Shown in pieces: positions 1 to 6,900 of a stretch of DNA of 10,211 nt. A program made the position numbers and the translations under genes. The number at the start of each line of letters is the position of its first letter. The first letter of the stretch is position 1. The notes below the pieces were generated by a model. That model was not told where the DNA came from and ran no database searches. It worked only from the letters and a program-made list of their open reading frames with translations. Source of the stretch: Candidatus Bipolaricaulota bacterium (GTDB taxonomy: Bacteria > Bipolaricaulota > Bipolaricaulia > UBA7950 > UBA9294); NCBI GenBank assembly GCA_023132545.1, contig JAGLYB010000052.1, forward strand, positions 1 to 10,211, written 5' to 3'.

Positions 1-2
1 CT

Positions 3-83
3 GCGCGAAAGCTGCTGCTGATTCCCCACGCTGTGTACAAGAGCAGCGAACACTTCCGTGTGCCAGAGGAGGTTCAGACTTGA
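3..83 (+). CDS. Possible C-terminal end of a gene cut by the left window edge
   Basis: A reading frame enters from the left edge in frame 3 and stays open for 26 codons to a TGA at 81-83. The peptide reads ARKLLLIPHAVYKSSEHFRV and then ends in PEEVQT. The third codon positions are mostly G or C, as in the clear genes of the window, which favours this frame over frame 2 (open to 136, lower GC3). No domain can be recognised from so short a tail. A promoter for the next gene lies about 30 bases downstream, so the two need not be co-transcribed. Frame choice is an inference; the piece may not be coding at all. Confidence 0.35.
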   Translation, partial: ARKLLLIPHAVYKSSEHFRVPEEVQT

Positions 84-113
84 CTTTCAATACAGCATAT
101 GACACCAACGCGT

Positions 114-142
114 TTGGTAAAACCGCAGATTCATAGTATAAA
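114..142 (+). promoter_or_regulatory. Sigma70-like promoter for the DUF4234 gene
   Basis: A -35 box TTGGTA (114-119) and a -10 box TATAAA (137-142) are separated by 17 bases. Matches to consensus are 4/6 and 5/6. Transcription would start near 149, giving a leader of about 35 bases that contains the AGGAGG site at 171-176. This is pattern matching only. Confidence 0.45.
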
Positions 143-184
143 AGATCAACACGGTTGCTTCACAAGAGAAAGGAGGAATCAATC

Positions 185-484
185 ATGCAAAAGAGATCAC
201 CTGTAGCAGTCTTACTTCTCCCGTTTGTGACTTTTGGTTTCTACAGTCTATACTGGCTGGTGCGTACAAAGACAGAGATGAATAGCTGTGGTGCGGATAT
301 ACCAACCGCGTGGCTGCTACTGATACCCTTTGCGGGCATCTGGTGGCTGTGGAAGTTCGGTGAGGGAGTAGAGAGAGTGACTCACGAACGCATGAGCACA
401 GGAGTCGCGTTCCTGTTGCTGCTCTTCCTCGAATTTATCGGCGCGATGATCATCCAGAGCGAGCTGAACAAGGTGGCTATGTAG
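185..484 (+). CDS. DUF4234-family small membrane protein
   Basis: Predicted protein of 99 residues. The start at 185 was chosen over an upstream in-frame ATG (155) because AGGAGG at 171-176 sits 8 bases before it. Three hydrophobic segments are visible, at about residues 6-26, 41-56 and 72-90. The first contains FGFYSLYWL, followed by a polar stretch with TEMN, and the C-terminus ends near QSELN. This arrangement (G-x-Y-x-x-Y/F-W-L helix, short polar loop, further helices, closing Q-x-x-L-N) is typical of DUF4234 proteins, small bacterial integral membrane proteins of unknown function. It probably sits in the cytoplasmic membrane. It has its own promoter and is followed by a stem-loop, so it is likely monocistronic. 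No catalytic residues are apparent. Family assignment is fairly sure; function is unknown. Confidence 0.8.
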   Translation: MQKRSPVAVLLLPFVTFGFYSLYWLVRTKTEMNSCGADIPTAWLLLIPFAGIWWLWKFGEGVERVTHERMSTGVAFLLLLFLEFIGAMIIQSELNKVAM

Positions 485-492
485 TAAAGCTT

Positions 493-549
493 CCCAAAGG
501 GCGGAGCAGTCAAGTTCTATCTTGTAAGTTTGTTTCTCCGCCCCTTGGG
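493..549 (+). terminator. Long stem-loop after the DUF4234 gene, possible terminator
   Basis: CCCAAAGGGCGGAG (493-506) and CTCCGCCCCTTGGG (536-549) are inverted repeats pairing at 13 of 14 positions, with a 29-base loop. It begins 8 bases after the stop codon, where a terminator is expected. However, no T-tract follows on the plus strand (the next bases are GACGATGAA), so it is not a textbook Rho-independent terminator. It could instead stabilise the mRNA 3' end. Confidence 0.4.
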
Positions 550-576
550 GACGATGAACCTGGTGGACAAACAACC

Positions 577-604
577 TTCACTGTGCCGAGCTGGGAGATA
601 TAGA
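577..604 (+). promoter_or_regulatory. Weak sigma70-like promoter before the small secreted ORF
   Basis: TTCACT (577-582) and TATAGA (599-604) are spaced by 16 bases, each matching 4 of 6 consensus bases. Start would fall near 611, just before the AAGGAG site at 621-626. On its own this is weak, but it lines up with the ribosome binding site and ORF that follow. Confidence 0.25.
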
Positions 605-633
605 AGGGCTCCAACGATGGAAGGAGCGTTCTA

Positions 634-744
634 ATGCGAAAATGGTTAATGCTGGTCTTGCTGAGTCTTCTTATCCTAACATTAGGGATGAGGGGTCAAG
701 CCTTTATTCTCGAACCGGGATCTACTAGATTAATCTCACCATAG
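634..744 (+). CDS. Small secreted peptide or truncated exported-protein remnant
   Basis: A 36-codon frame starts with ATG at 634 and ends with TAG at 742-744. AAGGAG (621-626) lies 7 bases before the start. The N-terminus is a clear export signal: MRKW followed by the hydrophobic core LMLVLLSLLILTLG, then GMRGQA, a plausible signal peptidase site after GQA. Only about 14 residues (beginning FILEPG) would remain after cleavage. Either this is a genuine short exported peptide, or it is the surviving 5' end of a longer secreted-protein gene whose rest was lost; the downstream DNA is the 3' flank of the opposing mscS gene. A 7-bp inverted repeat (692-698 with 759-765) is followed by T-rich DNA, but the loop of about 60 bases is too long for a normal terminator. 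No family recognised. Confidence 0.4.
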   Translation: MRKWLMLVLLSLLILTLGMRGQAFILEPGSTRLISP

Positions 745-841
745 CCAGACTCCTTTCCTGACCCCCATTGTTGTGTTTTTGCCCTCTTTTTCCTATTTTC
801 TCAGATGGAGAACGAGACTTGGTACACCAACGGAGCATCGG

Positions 842-1648
842 CTAGTCGTTGTCAGCGGTGTGAATCACCATCTGAGGGAAGGGGATTTCGATACTGTTCT
901 CGTCAAACGCTTCCTTGATGCAGCGTTTCAGGTCGGACAAGACGGTGCCGTAATTCGCTCGGTTGACCCAAGCTCGCAGAACCAGATTGACACTCGAATC
1001 GGCAAGGTCCGTTACCAACACCTGCGGAGCCGGCTCTGTCAGGATCCGGTCATCAGCCCCCAGCACTTCATAGGCTACCGACAGTGCCTTCTCGATCGAT
1101 ACGCTGTATCCAATCCCAATGTGGACATCGAGCCTTCGCGTCTCGTAGCCACCGTAGTTCCTGATCGTGTCACCGAGAATCTTGCCGTTGGGTACCAGAA
1201 CCTTCACATTGTCCGGTGTGGCAAGAACCGTAGTGAATAGCTGGATATCTCTAACAGATCCTGTAACCCCTGCAATCTCGATGAAATCCCCCACCTTGAA
1301 CGGGCGAAGTAAGAGAATGAGAACCCCGGCGGCGAAGTTACTCAGGGAGCCCTGTAACGCAAAACCAATAGCGAAACTTGCTGCTCCGAGAACGGCGACG
1401 AACGAGGTGGTTTGGACACCGAACTTCGCCAATGAAGCAATCACGGCGAAGATGATGATCGCAATGAATGACATGCGGGATACGAACGAGGTGATCGCCG
1501 GAGGAGTCTCCCTCCTCTTCAGCAACCGCAAGATAACCCTACGCGAGATCTTCGCCAAAATGTAACCGACAATAAGAGTGACAACCGCTCCGAGCAGTTG
1601 CCCGCCATACGTGATAACTCCGTCAACAATTCGATCCCAGATGTCCAT
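842..1648 (-). CDS. mscS: MscS-family small-conductance mechanosensitive channel
   Basis: Predicted protein of 268 residues, close to E. coli MscS (286). MscS opens under membrane tension in hypo-osmotic shock and releases solutes; it forms a heptamer in the cytoplasmic membrane. The start at 1648 (MDIWDR) has GGAG 5 bases upstream and gives the normal short N-terminus; a more upstream in-frame start (1750) would add 34 charged residues and lacks support. Transmembrane helices fall at about residues 15-32, 55-74 and 80-115. The pore helix has the family pattern VAVLGAASFAIGFALQGSLS followed by NFAAGVLILLLRPF. The beta domain carries PNGKI (153-157), and the C-terminus ends with IPFPQM before a short tail. 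All expected parts are present. The gene is last in a minus-strand run but lies 427 bases after its neighbour, so it probably has its own promoter. TACAAT (minus strand, 1717-1712) is a possible -10 without a good -35. Confidence 0.95.
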   Translation of the reverse strand: MDIWDRIVDGVITYGGQLLGAVVTLIVGYILAKISRRVILRLLKRRETPPAITSFVSRMSFIAIIIFAVIASLAKFGVQTTSFVAVLGAASFAIGFALQGSLSNFAAGVLILLLRPFKVGDFIEIAGVTGSVRDIQLFTTVLATPDNVKVLVPNGKILGDTIRNYGGYETRRLDVHIGIGYSVSIEKALSVAYEVLGADDRILTEPAPQVLVTDLADSSVNLVLRAWVNRANYGTVLSDLKRCIKEAFDENSIEIPFPQMVIHTADND

Positions 1649-1888
1649 TCGTTCTCCTTCTCGTTCTTGGGACAGTCTCCACCTCAGGCTGAGGGGAACA
1701 CCCTTCACCCCATTGTATACGATTGGGCGTCTCACCCGGAGCCTGGCCACTCGTAGGCCGACGTGACTTCTTGAGATCGGTTCAGAAGTAAGGAAGGGAC
1801 CTGGATCAGTGGAAGGAGACAGCGGTTGTAACTGACCTTCTCGCTTTGAAGCTTACTTATTGGATTGGCTCAACGGCAACCAACAAGG

Positions 1889-2047
1889 ACTCGATCTCCT
1901 TCCGGTTTGACCAGGCAAAACTCGAATGTGGGGGTTCCACGATGGAACCCAAGCTCCCTATGGATAATTGCGGGTCCAGTCCCTTCGGGTCTATCTTGTC
2001 ATCGAACTCGTACCAGGCCTTCTTCTGTTGCTTCGTTCAGTGACCTT
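1889..2047. repeat. Dispersed intergenic element, copy A
   Basis: This stretch aligns with 8228-8410 in the same plus-strand orientation. The best block is 1976-2007 against 8328-8359: 28 of 32 bases identical without gaps. The longer block 1941-2007 against 8293-8359 has equal length (67) and is clearly related, though it aligns better with two compensating one-base gaps. Left of it, GGACTCGAT followed by a CT-rich run and CCAGG is shared (from about 1889); right of it, TGTTGC and TTCGTT recur with gaps. Differences are spread over all codon positions in the frames examined, so protein coding is unlikely. Boundaries are approximate. It may be a non-autonomous mobile element, a structured RNA, or a decayed gene fragment. 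Confidence 0.55.
1932..1950. other. Perfect 8-bp hairpin inside repeat copy A
   Basis: GGGTTCCA (1932-1939) and TGGAACCC (1943-1950) form a perfect 8-bp stem with a 3-base loop CGA. No T-tract follows on either strand, so it is not a simple terminator. Copy B of the element keeps the right arm approximately (8295-8302) but not the left arm, so the hairpin is not conserved between the two copies. Confidence 0.45.
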
Positions 2048-2075
2048 CCCCCCTGAGATCAATCCACAACTAGGA

Positions 2076-3773
2076 CTAGGAACCGCCTGTCTCCCATTCC
2101 ACGAACAACTCGCCGATCTCGGGGAGGCTCGTCCACTGCAAATAGCCCTCGTCAACGAGAGGGTCGATCAGTTCGGTCAGCGTCTCCTCCCAGAAGGCGA
2201 GGTCCTGAAGGAAGGCATCGCCGTAGGTCATCTCGCCGGTCGCCGGATTGATCTCAATGTAATCCACATCACCTTCGGGGGCGTAATGGCTGACATGGGT
2301 GACGATGTAGAAGGTGTTGACCCGATTGGCGTCCGCATAGCGGAGAACCTGACCAAGCATCGCTGCCAGCCGCTCGTGCAACCGCTCCGGGTGCCGGGTG
2401 ATCGCCTGCCCCCACCCCGGGATGAAGATGACCTCGGTTGTCGGATCATGGACAAAGAACGTCTCAGGCGTCTCAGCTGCGCTGCAATGGGTAGGGCGCC
2501 ATGGGTTCGTAAAGAGCGCGTTGAACGTGGATTGGGTGCTTCCATCCTTGAAACCAGACCATGTAGAGATCCCCACGTCGGCGAGCGCCGAAACGTTTTC
2601 ATATCGCCAGTTCCCATTGTGGTCGCTGACCGTCGTCCCGGATACCTCTTCGAGCAACTCGCGCAGGTTCCCCACATACTCCGGGGTGTAGGGATCGGTG
2701 TCCGTCGTGATCTGCTCACAGTCGCGGCACGCACTGCAGTCCTGGTTGCTCCACAAGCGCCCATCGCTACCAATGCAGCTGGGGCCGTGAGTGTGGGTCG
2801 AGTAGACGACGCCGTAGTTGTCGGCAAGGTCGGACAGCGTACTGGGCGCGAACTTCTGGGCCCCCATCGGCCAATCCTCCTCCGGCTGGATCGTCAAGAA
2901 TCCGCCATGCTCATGCAGAATGCGTGCAAGTTCGGTGAACACCGCAGTTTCCTTCCGGAAGTACTCTTCACTCGTGATGAGCTGGTTCGGGTCCTCGATG
3001 TGGATGAGAACGTTGAAGTGAAAAGGCGCTACCGGCTTGATCGGAACGGCAATCCCACCGACGGTTCGCTCAAACCTGCATACATCCACAGGCTCCCATT
3101 GCTCGCCTTCGATCCGTGCATCGTCAATGTCGAGACGCGTGTGGGGGCCAGCTTCAACTACAAACAGCGCGTACTCTACAGCTTTGCCAGTCTCAAACAC
3201 GAACTGCACTTCCGTCCATTGCTCGCCGATCACAAACGGCCGTTCCGGGCTGTAGAGGGGGCGGCCCTCTTGCACAAGATCATTCTCAACGCCGAACACG
3301 CTAACCCGCAGTTCCGTCGAACCGTCGAGCGATTTCGCCCATAGGGTGCACTGCGTCGCCTCTCCCTTTTCAATCTTCGAGCAGAGTGCAAAAAATCCCT
3401 CGTGCTGATCCGTCTCAATCCTCACTCCCCACTCGCCGCTTCGTGCTGCGTCGTTTGTTCGCTGAACAGAGGCGGGTGCCCGGCCTGCCAACGAGTCGTC
3501 ATCGACAGCCACCATCCCCACCTCGAACCCTCCGTCTTCCAGCCAGTTACGCCATCCCAAAATGTCTTCCGAGACAATCGCCCTCCTTGGATTCGGGACC
3601 TGCCATGTTGCGCAGTCCTCCGGACAGTTAAGCGAGTTTTCCGGCCCCTCGCAGTTCCCGTCGCCGCATCGGCCCACGCCAAACGCCACCAGGCAGCATC
3701 CCACAGCAACGATGGCGACGAACGCCGACAAGCCGGTCCACGGCCAGCTCCAGCTGTGCTGAGTGCTTCTCAT
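2076..3773 (-). CDS. Exported protein with Cys-rich motif, CBM-like domain and polysaccharide-deacetylase-like domain
   Basis: Predicted protein of 565 residues. The start at 3773 has AGGAGG 8 bases upstream. Residues 13-34 are a hydrophobic export or anchor segment; VAVGC (C26) also fits a loose lipobox, so it could be a lipoprotein. Residues 36-54 carry the pattern CGDGxC...ENxxxCPxDC, seen at the N-termini of many exported prokaryotic proteins. Residues 74-222 look like a jelly-roll carbohydrate-binding module of the CBM4/9/22 type: WLEDGGFEVG at the start, ARSGEWGVRIE, WTEVQFVFE, and LDIDDARI at the end. Residues 245-565 resemble the deacetylase/glycoside-hydrolase barrel: H258-x-E260-D261, T326-H-T-H329 (like the metal-binding H-x-x-x-H region of NodB-type enzymes), D384-H385 and H493/H496 near the C-terminal strand. 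Spacing differs from classic NodB, so activity and substrate are uncertain. A CxxCxxC cluster (C346, C349, C352) is inserted just after THTH. It follows the Ala-X gene on the same strand but behind a terminator. Confidence 0.7.
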   Translation of the reverse strand: MRSTQHSWSWPWTGLSAFVAIVAVGCCLVAFGVGRCGDGNCEGPENSLNCPEDCATWQVPNPRRAIVSEDILGWRNWLEDGGFEVGMVAVDDDSLAGRAPASVQRTNDAARSGEWGVRIETDQHEGFFALCSKIEKGEATQCTLWAKSLDGSTELRVSVFGVENDLVQEGRPLYSPERPFVIGEQWTEVQFVFETGKAVEYALFVVEAGPHTRLDIDDARIEGEQWEPVDVCRFERTVGGIAVPIKPVAPFHFNVLIHIEDPNQLITSEEYFRKETAVFTELARILHEHGGFLTIQPEEDWPMGAQKFAPSTLSDLADNYGVVYSTHTHGPSCIGSDGRLWSNQDCSACRDCEQITTDTDPYTPEYVGNLRELLEEVSGTTVSDHNGNWRYENVSALADVGISTWSGFKDGSTQSTFNALFTNPWRPTHCSAAETPETFFVHDPTTEVIFIPGWGQAITRHPERLHERLAAMLGQVLRYADANRVNTFYIVTHVSHYAPEGDVDYIEINPATGEMTYGDAFLQDLAFWEETLTELIDPLVDEGYLQWTSLPEIGELFVEWETGGS

Positions 3774-3909
3774 GGTTGGTTCCTCCTCAAGCCATCATAC
3801 ATTCAGGGCGAAGGGATCGACGAGCTGGTTCGCGAGAAAAGCAAGTCCTTCATATTTGGAAGCTCTGATCGAGTTATTGATTCGGAAAACTCATTTCGCA
3901 AATAGAAAT

Positions 3910-3933
3910 GCGGGGCTCCCAAGGGAGCCCCGC
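3910..3933 (-). terminator. Rho-independent terminator of the Ala-X array gene
   Basis: GCGGGGCTCCC (3910-3920) and GGGAGCCCCGC (3923-3933) are perfect 11-bp inverted repeats around AA; sterically the loop would be about 4-6 bases. Read on the minus strand, the stem comes 26 bases after the stop of the Ala-X gene and is followed by ATTTCTATTT, a T-rich tail. It separates that gene from the CBM/deacetylase-like gene that starts 137 bases further on. The plus-strand side also ends in a mildly T-rich GTCTTATAT, but no plus-strand gene precedes it. Confidence 0.8.
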
Positions 3934-3959
3934 GTCTTATATGTCAGCTAGGGCGGCCG

Positions 3960-6900
3960 TTAATACAATTCAACGGCCTGTCGATACACAGCACGTAGGA
4001 GCCCTCCGCTATGCAGGTTCACGCTCAAGCGTCCGGGTTCGACGTTGCCGAAAAGTAAGATCAGGATGTCGTCCCAAGTTTCCGTATCGGCGTTGTAGCG
4101 CTGCCACTTCCAGAACTCAAGACGGTTTTCCTTGATCGTCCAGTGCTCGGATTCGGCGACCAGTAGAAACTGGGTTCCCGGATCGTCGCAAAGCTGGAAC
4201 GAAGTTGTATACGGGACGTCATCCACCAGAATCTGGGCAAAGATGGGTTCGGTCACGAAACGAGGCTCGGTGTAGTGCGTGACAGTTGGGATCTCCTGGT
4301 ACATGAACACCGCAGAGACATCCAAACAAACCTGCTGCTCGGTCTGTCGCGGCGGCACGATCGTTATTGGAGACTCCCCGCTGAATACCACACGATAGGC
4401 TGCATTGCCCTCCAACGGGAGGAATACCTGTGTCGATTCGGAATAGAATTCCCAGCTTTCCAAGAAGACGTTGTACTTCTCCCAGCGGCTGAATGGCGCT
4501 TGCTCCTTATCAGAGGTGACAGCGTAGTCCTCAACCATCAGCATGAACTGCATGGTGGCCGTTGCGCACAACTGGAATGGGGTCACTCGTTCGCTATCGC
4601 CATTGATCACGATGGACGTCGAGATTTCGGTAGTGGTTGCCGGGAAGAACAGGAAACCCGGCACTTCGTAGACCGCGGAGACCGTCATACATGCACGCGT
4701 CTGCGGGGTCTCCTGCGATGGCGGAGGAGTATCAGCCTCCCGTTCGCCGGAGCCGGTGACAGTCACTGTCAGCTCAACAAGCGGGCACTGGCCCGGATCG
4801 ATGTACAGGGTTGTCACGTAGTAGGTTCGCCCGGATTCGAACGTTCCAGACAGAGAGACCATCATGTTGTCCGTATCGACAATGATCGAGCCGCCGGGCG
4901 GCAGCATCTCGTCGGTCACGAACGAATCGGCGATCGGAACACCGTTGAGCGTCGACGAAATGTGGGAAGGCAACGACCGGCTTCCGTTGAACGTCACGCC
5001 GCTTGGCACTTCGCCGAAGTGCCACGAAAGTATGGTCGGTTCCGGGCATCCCGTGGGACGTGGCGTAGTGGTTTCCGGAACGTCCTGTCCGTCGCAAGGC
5101 GGGCACGGACTTTGTCCGGCTTCCTCGCAAATGGGGATAAGGCATTCCGGATCGATGATCGACCGGATCGACGTCTCGATTTGCGGTACCACGTCAACTG
5201 ATGTTTGTGCGGTAGCTTCCGCATTTGCGGCGGCACTGGCCATAACGAACGCCTGTGCCAGCGCGTCGGCAGTGGCTTCGGCGGCCACCTGTGCACGGGC
5301 AGTGGCGGACGCGGCAGCTCGTGCCGATGCAGATGCTTCGGCCATGGCGATGGCCAAGGCTTCTGCTGACGCGGCGGCGCTGGCTTGAGCGCTGGCAAAC
5401 GCTTGTGCGGCGGCAAACGCGTAGGCCTCAGCAGACGCTTCGGCACTGGCGGCGGCATAGGCGAAAGCGGCAGCATCCGCAAATGCGTCTGCAGCCGCAA
5501 ACACGGCAACGGCAACCTCGGCCTCAGCAGTGGCTTGCGCCATCGCGGCAGCGTGGGCAGAGGCTTGCGCATCGGCAACTGCCAAAGCGATCGCCTCGAC
5601 TCCCACGGCAACGGCGGCTTGTGCCCCAGCTTCGGCGGTCGCGGCAGCATACGCGGCGGCCTCGGCATCCGCTTGCGCGGCGGCCATGGCATTCACTCCG
5701 ACGGCAACGGCTGCTTGCGCGTCAACCTCCGCGTAAGCGGCAGCCAGTGCGCTCGCTTCCGCAGTTGCAATAGCGGTGGCTAATGCATTGACGTGAGCGA
5801 AGGCCGACGCTTCAGCATCGGCTCGGGCGATAGCTGCTGCCCGAGCGGCAGCTTCAGCGTTAGCGACCAATGCGCAAATGGCTTGAACATCAACCAATGC
5901 GGCAGCCTGAGCTTGCGCGTAGGCGTTAGCACATGCGTAAGCTTCGGCCTGTGCGGTTGCCGCAGCAAATGCTGCAGTTTGCGCATAGGCGAAGGCATCT
6001 GCGGATGTTGTCGCCACAGCGGCGGCAAACGCTTGCGCATAGGCTTCGCCTTCACCAGATGAGGAGGCCGTACTCTCCGCGCTTGCGGAGGCCGTGGCAG
6101 CGGCTTGGGCACATGCTGTGGCAGCGGCTTGGGCATCGGCTGCTGCTGCTGCTGCTGCTGACGCGTGCGTTGTCACTTCCGCAACAGCGCTGGTTACGGC
6201 AGTTGACGTCGCGTTGGCAGCAGCTCGCGCGGATGCAGATGCCAAGGCAGCAGCTGAAGCTTCCGCGCCGGCTTTCGCACTTGCATTGGCGTAGGCGGAT
6301 GCCAAGGCACTGGACGAGGCTTCCGCAGTGGCGCAGGCGGCTGAAGCCGCACTTGCACTGGCTTCAGCCGAAGCTTGCGCGGACGCTAACGCCGAAGCCA
6401 TAGCTTCGGCCACGGCTGATGCTTCGGCACAAGACGTAGCGATGGCTTGCGCTGAAGCGCTGGCGGTCGCAGAAGCTCCAGCAATGGCAACGGCCATGGC
6501 GTCAGCGTGTGCACTTGCCAGTGCGCACGCTTCGGCGATAGCGAACGCCTCTGCTTGTGCGGACGCAGATGCTTCGGCGATAGCAGAAGCGGCGGCTACA
6601 GCTGCTGCTCTTGCCTCAGCGGCAGCAATCGCAATCGATGCCGCATGCGCCTCGGCAGTAGCTTGCGCTTGTGCAATGGCGCCGGAAACGGCAAATGCCT
6701 CAGCAGTTGCAGAAGCTGAGGCTTGAGCGATGGCTTGAGCGGCAGCAAACGCTTGCGCATAGGCCACGGCTGATGCTTCAGCCTCGGCTTCGGCGTGGGC
6801 GTAGGCGGACGCGGCGGCATCGGCCTGTGCACTAGCCGATGCTTGGGCCAGTGCACAGGCTTGAGCCGCTGCCTTTGCAGCTGCGTCGGCTTGAGCAACC

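Larger units (their letters stand above)
1649..2075. other. 427-base intergenic region upstream of mscS
   Basis: This gap separates the stop of the CBM/deacetylase-like gene from the start of mscS. It holds copy A of a diverged repeat element (about 1889-2047) and, within it, a perfect small hairpin (1932-1950). A short palindrome, CCTCAGGCTGAGG, lies at 1682-1694 in the mscS leader. No convincing terminator for the upstream gene and no complete promoter for mscS could be recognised by eye. Short open frames here show no family resemblance. Confidence 0.6.

Noticed and set aside
692..765. Inverted repeat GGGGTCA / TGACCCC followed by T-rich DNA as a terminator
   Set aside because: A 7-bp stem with a loop of about 60 bases is too weak and too long for a Rho-independent terminator.
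773..1240. 155-residue plus-strand frame
   Set aside because: Antisense to the C-terminal half of mscS, which is certain by family motifs.
1932..1950. tRNA-like or CRISPR-like palindrome
   Set aside because: The hairpin is isolated: there is no cloverleaf, no spacing pattern and no repeated copies.
1968..3344. 458-residue open frame on the plus strand opposite the CBM/deacetylase-like gene
   Set aside because: The minus-strand frame has a strong ribosome binding site, an export signal, a Cys motif and recognisable domains. The plus-strand frame has none and begins inside repeat copy A.
4275..5201. 308-residue plus-strand frame opposite the C-terminal part of the Ala-X gene
   Set aside because: No ribosome binding site or family resemblance; it is antisense to a duplicated-domain region that is clearly coding on the minus strand.
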